Source: an uncultured Ruminococcus sp.
GTDB taxonomy: Bacteria; Bacillota; Clostridia; Oscillospirales; CAG-382
Direction: 5' to 3'
Assembly (NCBI GenBank): GCA_902783535.1
Contig: CACZRJ010000171.1
Coordinates: 1-7,091, forward strand
Length of the DNA: 7,091 nucleotides
Position 1 is the stretch's first letter. Every line of letters starts with the position of its first letter. The notes beneath the pieces are model-generated. The model searched no databases and was not told the DNA's origin. It was given only the letters and a program-made list of their open reading frames with translations. Below, piece after piece: positions 1 to 5,528 of the stretch. A program made the translations under genes and the position numbers.

Positions 1-512
1 ACTCCAAAGCCATCCAGACGATCGCGCGCTCCATCATCGACAGCGTTCAGAGCGAATTCTACCTGAAATGCGTCATCGGCATCGGGACGATCGTTTCCAC
101 GGTCAAGGAGCTGGCGCGTTCCTACAAGGACGCGCAGGTCGCCCTCGAGGTCGGACGCGTCTTCGATACGGAGCAGTCCTGCATCAACTACGAGAACCTC
201 GGCATCGGGCGTCTGATCTATCAGCTTCCGCCGACGCTTTGCGAAATGTTCCTTCAGGAAGTCTTCAAAAAAGGCTCGCTTGACAGTCTGGACCAGGAAA
301 CGCTTCAGACCATCCACGCCTTCTTCGACAACAATCTGAACGTTTCCGAAACGTCCAGAAAACTGTTTGTCCACAGAAATACGCTCGTCTACCGCCTCGA
401 AAAGATCAAAAAACTGACCGGTCTCGACCTTCGTCAGTTCGACCACGCGATCACGTTCAAGGTCGCGCTGATGGTCAACAAGTATCTCGTCAACAAGCCG
501 AACATGTTCTGA
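1..512 (+). CDS. PucR/CdaR-family transcriptional regulator, C-terminal fragment
   Basis: This frame is open from the left edge (first full codon at base 3) to TGA at 510-512, giving 169 visible residues; the N-terminus lies outside the window. The last part, about residues 99-156 of the fragment, matches the C-terminal helix-turn-helix of PucR/CdaR regulators: an acidic helix, then NVSETSRKLFVHRNTLVYRL, then KIKKLTGLDL and a closing helix. In this family the block 'RNTLxYRLxKI' carries the DNA-contacting helix. The part before it (GIGTIVSTVKELARSYKDA and the LGIGRL stretch) resembles the CdaR GGDEF-like middle domain. Family members are DNA-binding activators, often of sugar-acid, purine or amino-acid pathways, but the sensory N-terminal domain that would indicate the ligand is not visible. 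It lies 53 bases before ftsE on the same strand. Whether it controls the division genes cannot be told. The family call is firm; the target is unknown. Confidence 0.85.
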   Translation, partial: SKAIQTIARSIIDSVQSEFYLKCVIGIGTIVSTVKELARSYKDAQVALEVGRVFDTEQSCINYENLGIGRLIYQLPPTLCEMFLQEVFKKGSLDSLDQETLQTIHAFFDNNLNVSETSRKLFVHRNTLVYRLEKIKKLTGLDLRQFDHAITFKVALMVNKYLVNKPNMF

Positions 513-565
513 TGCGCGCACAGAACCCGGGCTTCCAAATCTCAGCAGAAAAGAAATAGCATAAA

Positions 566-1276
566 ATGATAAAATTTCAAAATGTTTCCATGGCATACCC
601 GGACGGCACGGTCGCATTGCGGGATGTCAGTCTGAAAATCGACGACGGCGAATTCGTCTTCATCGTCGGCGCGTCCGGCGCGGGAAAAACCACGCTGACG
701 AAACTTCTCCTTTGCGAAGAACGCGTTTCCTCCGGCATTCTGGAAGTCAATTCCTTCCATCTGGAGAAAATGCGCTCCTTCCGCATCCCTTATCTCCGCA
801 GAACGATGGGCGTGGTTTTTCAGGACTTCCGCCTTTTCCCGAACAAAACCGTTTATGAAAACGTCGCCTTCCCGATGCAGGTCATCGGCGAGTCCGGAAA
901 GCGGATCCGCAATACCGTGACCTACTTCCTGGACCAGGTCGGTCTGGGCGACAAAGCCGGCTCCTTTCCGCATCAGCTGTCCGGAGGAGAACAGCAGCGG
1001 GTCGCTTTCGTTCGCGCCATGGTCAACAATCCCAAGCTGATCATCGCCGACGAGCCGACCGGAAGCATCGACAACGATCTCCGCGACGGTCTGATGGACA
1101 TGCTCCTGCAGGCCAACCGCAGCGGAAAGAAAACGGTCATCGTCGTCACGCACGACACGGATCTCCTTTACCGGTACCGCAAACGCACCATCCAACTGCA
1201 CAAGGGCAGACTGGTCAGCGATCAGATCGGGTTCGAAGGATACGCGATTCCGGCGAACGGAGGTGAAAACGCATGA
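566..1276 (+). CDS. ftsE: Cell division ATP-binding protein FtsE
   Basis: A 236-residue ABC ATPase, the usual FtsE length. Visible motifs in order: Walker A GASGAGKT (35-42), Q-loop VVFQD (83-87), signature LSGGEQQ (138-144), Walker B LIIADEP (158-164) with catalytic Glu163, D-loop GSID (166-169) and H-loop His196 in VVTHD. All residues needed for ATP hydrolysis are present. The FRLFPNKTVYENVAF block after the Q-loop is typical of FtsE rather than of other small ABC ATPases, and the overlapping ftsX settles the assignment. FtsE works as a cytoplasmic dimer on FtsX; ATP turnover drives periplasmic or extracellular activation of cell-wall hydrolases. The start at 566 gives a normal N-terminus (MIKFQNVSMAYPDG), but the upstream sequence is only A-rich (AAAAGAAA near 549-556) with no GGAGG, so initiation may be weaker than for its neighbours. 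The stop overlaps the ftsX start. Confidence 0.96.
   Translation: MIKFQNVSMAYPDGTVALRDVSLKIDDGEFVFIVGASGAGKTTLTKLLLCEERVSSGILEVNSFHLEKMRSFRIPYLRRTMGVVFQDFRLFPNKTVYENVAFPMQVIGESGKRIRNTVTYFLDQVGLGDKAGSFPHQLSGGEQQRVAFVRAMVNNPKLIIADEPTGSIDNDLRDGLMDMLLQANRSGKKTVIVVTHDTDLLYRYRKRTIQLHKGRLVSDQIGFEGYAIPANGGENA
1259..1266 (+). promoter_or_regulatory. Strong ribosome binding site of ftsX inside ftsE
   Basis: GGAGGTGA lies six bases before the ATG at 1273 and within the last codons of ftsE. It fixes the ftsX start at the ATGA overlap (ftsX ATG 1273-1275, ftsE TGA 1274-1276), an arrangement that usually couples translation and keeps partner subunits in balance. Confidence 0.85.
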
Positions 1277-2229
1277 AGTTCTTCCGTTCCCTGGGCAGAC
1301 ATATCTCTCAAGGATTCAAAAGCATCCACCGCAACAAAGTCATGACGACGGTCTCCATCATCATTCTCGTCTCATGCATGCTCATTCTCGGAACGTTCTA
1401 TCTGGTCATCACGAACATCGAGGAAAACTTCAACAGCATCGATCACCTCAACATCATCGAGGTCCGGATCAGGAATACCTGCACGCCGGAGGAAGTCGAA
1501 AAAATCGGCGAGAGTCTGACCGCCATCTGCAGGAATTCGCCCATCATTACCGAAGACCCGGTCTATGTTTCCAGCGAAGAGCACCTGAAACGTTTCCACG
1601 AACTTTACAACGACCAGACATGGAGTGCTTTCTTCACCGGAGAACTCAATCCGCTCCGCGCCAGCTATCAGATCACATTCACCAATTTTTCCGACATCAC
1701 CGAAGTGGTCAGCATCGTCTCGAAGATTGAAGACATCGAACTGGATGGCGGCTCGAAAGCGATTTCGGCCGGGGACATCTCCAGTTGCATCGACGTCTAC
1801 CGGAACGTCATGAGCATCAAGCGGACGCTGTATACGGTCGGCATCGCGCTGATGGTCATACTGATCCTGTTTTCCCTTTTCGTCATCGGCAACACCATCA
1901 AGCTCGGGATCACCGCAAGAAAAGACGAAATCATGTTCATGCGCTACTGCGGCGCGACAAAGCATTTCATCCGCGCGCCGTTCATCGTGGAAGGGATCAT
2001 CATCGGTCTGCTGTCCGCTCTGATCGCGCTCGGTCTCGAATATCTCCTCTACGTCTATGCCCTTTCAGGGATCGTCCGCTCCAGTTCCGTCGCGATCACG
2101 GGCGGCGAGATCGCCATTTCCCCGTTTTCCGCGCACCTTCCGATTCTTGCCGCGGCATTCGTGATCATGGGACTCTTCGCGGGCATCATCGCATGCGCCG
2201 TTTCTCTGAAAAAATATCTGAAAGTCTGA
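1273..2229 (+). CDS. ftsX: Cell division permease-like protein FtsX
   Basis: A 318-residue membrane protein with the FtsX topology: a basic cytoplasmic N-terminus (MKFFRSLGRHISQGFKSIHR), a first membrane helix at about 24-46, a large extracellular loop at about 48-183, then three more helices at about 187-207, 238-262 and 290-311, ending in a basic tail. The cytoplasmic stretch after helix 2, with RKDEI, MRYCGAT and FIVEG (about 216-240), is the conserved FtsX/MacB-like coupling region. NPLRASYQITF in the loop matches the family's conserved 'NPLP-S-' segment. FtsX does not transport; it relays FtsE ATPase cycles to an extracellular hydrolase that binds its loop. It overlaps ftsE by four bases, and the hydrolase gene follows 12 bases after its stop, so all three are probably co-translated. 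The loop carries cysteines at 70 and 86, noted under findings. The identification is secure. Confidence 0.96.
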   Translation: MKFFRSLGRHISQGFKSIHRNKVMTTVSIIILVSCMLILGTFYLVITNIEENFNSIDHLNIIEVRIRNTCTPEEVEKIGESLTAICRNSPIITEDPVYVSSEEHLKRFHELYNDQTWSAFFTGELNPLRASYQITFTNFSDITEVVSIVSKIEDIELDGGSKAISAGDISSCIDVYRNVMSIKRTLYTVGIALMVILILFSLFVIGNTIKLGITARKDEIMFMRYCGATKHFIRAPFIVEGIIIGLLSALIALGLEYLLYVYALSGIVRSSSVAITGGEIAISPFSAHLPILAAAFVIMGLFAGIIACAVSLKKYLKV

Positions 2230-2241
2230 AAGGAGCGCTCT

Positions 2242-3576
2242 ATGGCCAACTCGAATAAATCCGCCGCTGTTCTCCGTACCGTTTCACTCGCACTGAGCGT
2301 TCTGATGATCATCGTGTGCGTGAGCTTTTCCCTTTCGCAGCAGGAGCCTGCGCTTCTCGCGGAAGCGCGGACATCCAAAGATGTGGATAAGGAAATCGCG
2401 GAATGCGAAAAGCTCATTCAAAGCCTCAATGCCGAAATGAAGCAGTGGGAAGAACAGCTGAAAGAGATCGGAAATCTCGAAAAGACCGCGCAGACCCGCG
2501 CGGAGCTGCTCGCCAGCAAAATCGAAGTGCTGGAGACTTCGATCGAATTGAACGAGTCTCTGATGGAATCGAACAAAATGAAGCGGGCCACCGCTCAGGC
2601 TGAAATCTACCTGGTACAGCACGAATACGAATACTATGAGGAGATTTTCTCGGAGCTCATGCGTTTTCTGTACGAGAGCGGGAGCATTTCGGATTTCGAA
2701 CTGATCTTCTCATCCGCAAGTCTGGCAGAGTATCTGGAGCGTCGGGACGATTTCACGTCCGCCATGAACTGCGTCGAAGATCTGATGGAAAACCTGAGCA
2801 AATCTCATGCCCATTTGGTCGATCTTGACGAGGAATACGAGATCGCGCAAAAGAAATACGAATCGCTGATCGAAGAACTCGAATATCAAAAGACCGATCT
2901 CGAATCGGCGAAAGCCGAACTCGAGTCCGTCAAGAACGATCTCGGCGCCGGGTCCAGCCAGATTTCCGGCGAATATGCAAAAGTCAGCGACAATCTTGCA
3001 GCCGCGAAATCCAAATTGTCCGCGCTAAAAAAAGAGCGCGAAGTTCTGTACAAACAGGAGCAGCTGGCAAAGCAGCTGAATAAGAAGACGGAGATCCATA
3101 CCGATTACATTGCTCCGTCCAAACTCTCGGCGTCCGGTTTCGCATGGCCGCTCGAGCTCGGCATCTCGTATCGCCTTTCCAGCTATTTCGCGACCCGGCA
3201 GAATCCCATCACCGGAAAAGGGACGGAGTTCCACCAGGGGATCGACATTGCATGCGCCGGCGGAACGCGGATTCTCGCGTCAAAATCCGGGATTGTTCAG
3301 AAAGCCGAATGGTACGGCGGCTACGGCAACTGCGTGATCATTTATCACGGAGAGGACAAAAAAGGACGTTCGATCACAACGCTTTACGGACATGCCAAGT
3401 CCCTCGCCTGCAAAAAGGGACAGGCGGTCGCGCAGGGAGATGTGATTTCCTATGTCGGAAGCACGGGCAGGTCGACCGGCAATCATCTGCATTTCAGCGT
3501 TCTGCTGGACGGCGTCTATGTCGACCCGGACGACTATCTCCCCGACGGCTACTACACGAAACTACCCAACGACTGA
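2242..3576 (+). CDS. Secreted coiled-coil M23 (LytM) peptidoglycan hydrolase, probable FtsEX partner
   Basis: A 444-residue exported protein. The N-terminus has a hydrophobic segment (about 11-31) after Lys6 and Arg12, followed by a possible AEA signal-peptidase site at 40-42; it could instead remain as an anchor. Two coiled-coil blocks follow, at about 46-135 and 170-283, rich in Glu, Lys and Leu. Between them sits a segment with FLYESGSISDFELIFSSAS (142-160), typical of EnvC/PcsB/CwlO-type proteins that dock on FtsX. The C-terminal LytM/M23 domain (about 300-435) has every expected residue: zinc ligands His331 and Asp335 in HQGID, His384 in YGH, and His417 in HLH (415-417). It should therefore cleave peptide cross-links itself, whereas E. 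coli EnvC lacks these ligands and only activates amidases. AAGGAG at 2230-2235 supports the ATG at 2242. Its place directly after ftsEX suggests the complex controls it; this is inference from context. Confidence 0.93.
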   Translation: MANSNKSAAVLRTVSLALSVLMIIVCVSFSLSQQEPALLAEARTSKDVDKEIAECEKLIQSLNAEMKQWEEQLKEIGNLEKTAQTRAELLASKIEVLETSIELNESLMESNKMKRATAQAEIYLVQHEYEYYEEIFSELMRFLYESGSISDFELIFSSASLAEYLERRDDFTSAMNCVEDLMENLSKSHAHLVDLDEEYEIAQKKYESLIEELEYQKTDLESAKAELESVKNDLGAGSSQISGEYAKVSDNLAAAKSKLSALKKEREVLYKQEQLAKQLNKKTEIHTDYIAPSKLSASGFAWPLELGISYRLSSYFATRQNPITGKGTEFHQGIDIACAGGTRILASKSGIVQKAEWYGGYGNCVIIYHGEDKKGRSITTLYGHAKSLACKKGQAVAQGDVISYVGSTGRSTGNHLHFSVLLDGVYVDPDDYLPDGYYTKLPND

Positions 3577-3579
3577 CGC

Positions 3580-3584
3580 AGGAG
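3580..3584 (+). promoter_or_regulatory. Ribosome binding site that decides the S41 protease start
   Basis: AGGAG stands eight bases before the ATG at 3593. The same frame is open further upstream to an ATG at 3452, but that start lies well inside the M23 gene and would add 47 residues with no family resemblance. The site supports the shorter protein. Confidence 0.8.
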
Positions 3585-3592
3585 CTTTGCGC

Positions 3593-4960
3593 ATGGATGA
3601 CGAAATCAGAACATCCGAACCGATCCCGGAGGAAACCCCTGATGCCGAATTGACGCAGGATTCCTCTGCGGAGCCTTCCCTGACAACGCCGGATGAGCCG
3701 GATGCGGCCGGGGAAATCGGCAAAAAGAAAAAAAGCAGAAAGCCGCGCAAAGAGGGTAAAAAAGTCAGCATTTTCTTCGCCATCTTCCTTTCCCTTCTGC
3801 TTTGCGGCGCGACGTTCCTGGCGACATACTCCTTACTTGGAAAGCGCCACGAAACCGAAACCGCCGAATGGAAATCCCGACTTGCCCGCTTCTCAAAAAT
3901 GGAAGGCATGCTCGACGGGATCGAGAAATCCTACGCGCGCGATGCGGAAGAGTCGGAGCTTCTTGAAAACGCATATCACGCGCTCTTCGAAGGGCTTGAC
4001 CCGTATTCCTTCTACATGTCATCGGAAGAATACGATGTTTTCGCTTCCGAACGGTCCGGAAACTACGCCGGCATCGGGATCAGCGTCGTATACGACCCGG
4101 AAACCGGAGGGATGTATGTCTACAGAGTGACCCCTGATTCGCCTGCGGAAGAAGCCGGAATGAAAAAAGGCATGGTCATTACGGCCGTCGGCAGCATCGG
4201 CGTCAGCGAACAGACATATCAGCAGGCAGTTCAGGCCGTTGCCGGAGAAGAAGGAACATCCGTCGGGCTGACCGTTCTGAGCGATTCCGAAACCAGAAAG
4301 ATTTCCGTCAAACGGGGCATCATCAAAGGCAAATACGTCTGGTATACAAAGCTGGAAGGCGGGATCGGTCTGATCGAAATCGACGATTTCTCCAGTTCCG
4401 TCGTAGCCGATCAATTCAAAGAAGCCGTCGGCGAACTGACTGCCGACGGATGCACCGGATGCATCTTCGATCTTCGCGGAAACCCCGGCGGCGACCTGGG
4501 CGTCATCACCTCCGTTCTGGACTCTCTGCTTCCGGAAGGCACGATCGTCAATATCGTGTCGGGCGGAAAAACGGTCAGAACCATCTCTTCGGACGCGGAT
4601 CAGTCGGTCGACCTTCCCATGGCCGTCATCGTCAACGGTTCGACGGCAAGCGCAGCCGAACTGTTTACCGCAGACCTTCGCGATTACGGTCTGGCGGTCA
4701 TCGTAGGCGAAAAAACCTACGGAAAGGGTACGGTCCAGTCCATCTTCCGGAATGCCGACGGAAGCGCCTACAAGCTGACGACAAGCTACTATACCCCCGC
4801 TTCGGGCGCCGGCTATGACGGCGCCGGGATCACCCCGGACATCATCGCTCCATTAACGGAAGACGGCAAAAAAGCCAACCGCTTCCTGATTCCGCGCACA
4901 TCCGACCTTCAGCTTCAAAGCGCAATCGCCGCCTTGAAAGATCAGGCGGAATCATCATAA
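3593..4960 (+). CDS. Membrane-anchored carboxyl-terminal processing protease, S41 family with PDZ domain
   Basis: A 455-residue CtpA/Prc-type serine protease. Residues 1-57 are a cytoplasmic tail (acidic to about 42, then Lys/Arg-rich 44-57), followed by one membrane helix at about 58-81, placing the rest outside the membrane. EGLDPYSFYM (133-142) is the conserved N-terminal S41 motif. A PDZ domain covers about 155-242, with YAGIGISV at its start. The protease core includes IGLIEIDDF, the FDLRGNPGG motif (292-300), the nucleophile Ser353 in STASAAE, Asp364, and general base Lys378 in EKTYGKGTVQ; the 25-residue Ser-Lys spacing matches E. coli Prc (Ser430/Lys455). It should therefore be active. 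Such proteases cut unstructured C-termini of envelope proteins and some control cell-wall hydrolases or sporulation signalling. It follows the hydrolase gene by 16 bases. I give no symbol because ctpA, ctpB and prc cannot be separated here. Confidence 0.93.
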   Translation: MDDEIRTSEPIPEETPDAELTQDSSAEPSLTTPDEPDAAGEIGKKKKSRKPRKEGKKVSIFFAIFLSLLLCGATFLATYSLLGKRHETETAEWKSRLARFSKMEGMLDGIEKSYARDAEESELLENAYHALFEGLDPYSFYMSSEEYDVFASERSGNYAGIGISVVYDPETGGMYVYRVTPDSPAEEAGMKKGMVITAVGSIGVSEQTYQQAVQAVAGEEGTSVGLTVLSDSETRKISVKRGIIKGKYVWYTKLEGGIGLIEIDDFSSSVVADQFKEAVGELTADGCTGCIFDLRGNPGGDLGVITSVLDSLLPEGTIVNIVSGGKTVRTISSDADQSVDLPMAVIVNGSTASAAELFTADLRDYGLAVIVGEKTYGKGTVQSIFRNADGSAYKLTTSYYTPASGAGYDGAGITPDIIAPLTEDGKKANRFLIPRTSDLQLQSAIAALKDQAESS

Positions 4961-4961
4961 T
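4934..4961 (+). promoter_or_regulatory. Candidate sigma-70-type promoter for greA-lysS
   Basis: TTGAAA (4934-4939) and CATAAT (4956-4961) each match five of six consensus bases, with a 16-base spacer. The pair sits over the end of the S41 gene, just before the AT-rich gap ahead of greA, which would leave a leader of roughly 30 bases containing the GGAGG site. Short hexamers arise by chance, so this is a candidate only, but the position is fitting for a housekeeping pair placed behind a division operon. Confidence 0.4.
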
Positions 4962-4997
4962 CAACGAATTTAAACTTTTCACATACGGAGGACCATC

Positions 4998-5483
4998 ATG
5001 TCTAAGCAAAACATCGTTTCCAATGAAGCCTATCAAAAACTGCTGGCCGACCTCGACTATCTGAAGACCGTCAAACGTCCCGAGGTCCAGGAAGCAATCA
5101 AAAAAGCCCGCGAATACGGAGACCTTTCCGAAAACAGCGAATACGACGAGGCGAAAAACGAGCAGGCACGCGTCGAAGAGGCCATAAAGAAACTGGAAGA
5201 GGAAATCGCCAATTCCGTCATTCTGGACGAGGCAAGCCTCGGAACGGAAACAGTTTCCGTCGGAAACGTCGTTGAAGTCCGCTGCCTCGACAACGGAAAA
5301 GAGTATACCTATCAGATCGTAGGCACTTCAACCGAAGCAAATCCCGCAACCGGATTCATCACCGACGACTGCCCGCTCGGCAAAGGATTCATGAACCAGA
5401 AACGCGGCGCTCATGTCGTCATCGAAACACCCGGCGGCGTTCGCAGATTTACGATCCTCGACATCAGAAAGCCCGAGAAGTAA
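4998..5483 (+). CDS. greA: Transcription elongation factor GreA
   Basis: A 161-residue protein of normal GreA length. The N-terminal antiparallel coiled coil (about 1-76) carries the family signature AREYGDLSENSEYDEAKNEQ (37-56). The tip acidic residues are Asp42 and Glu45, equivalent to Asp41 and Glu44 of E. coli, which enter the RNA polymerase secondary channel and promote cleavage of backtracked RNA. The C-terminal FKBP-like domain (about 83-158) includes VGTSTEANP, the CPLGKGF block and ETPGGVRRFTI. GGAGG at 4987-4991, six bases before the ATG, fixes the start. It follows the S41 gene by 37 bases and is followed 45 bases later by lysS; greA-lysS adjacency is common in Firmicutes. Confidence in GreA over GreB rests on the organism type and overall match. 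Confidence 0.96.
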   Translation: MSKQNIVSNEAYQKLLADLDYLKTVKRPEVQEAIKKAREYGDLSENSEYDEAKNEQARVEEAIKKLEEEIANSVILDEASLGTETVSVGNVVEVRCLDNGKEYTYQIVGTSTEANPATGFITDDCPLGKGFMNQKRGAHVVIETPGGVRRFTILDIRKPEK

Positions 5484-5494
5484 ATCCAAGTCCA

Positions 5495-5520
5495 GTCGGA
5501 ACATACCGACAGAATCGGAG
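5495..5520 (+). promoter_or_regulatory. Possible alternative hairpins overlapping the lysS ribosome binding site
   Basis: In the 45-base greA-lysS gap, GTCGG (5495-5499) pairs with CCGAC (5506-5510) around a six-base loop. Alternatively CCGA (5506-5509) pairs with TCGG (5515-5518), whose last two bases are part of the lysS GGAG site (5517-5520). The two pairings exclude each other. No U-tract follows, so this is not a terminator. The stems are short (five and four pairs) and may be chance. Confidence 0.22.
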
Positions 5521-5528
5521 AAAAGCAA

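Noticed and set aside
280..308. Perfect TTGACA at 280-285 as a -35 box for ftsE
   Set aside because: It is inside the regulator's coding sequence, and the bases 16-18 downstream (for example CTTCAG) do not resemble a -10 box.
513..565. Terminator between the regulator and ftsE
   Set aside because: CCCGGG is a short palindrome, but no stable stem followed by a T-run is present.
542..1201. Long reverse-strand open frames opposite ftsE, ftsX, the M23 gene and lysS
   Set aside because: Each lies opposite a gene with full family motifs and shows no recognisable domain of its own; open antisense frames are expected in GC-rich coding sequence.
1263..1730. Alternative plus-strand frame starting at 1263 over ftsX
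   Set aside because: It is His/Arg-rich out-of-frame translation of ftsX, which has clear membrane topology and family motifs.
3452..3592. Upstream extension of the S41 protease frame to an ATG at 3452
   Set aside because: It lies inside the M23 coding region over the conserved HLH motif, adds residues without S41 resemblance, and the ATG at 3593 has a well-placed AGGAG.
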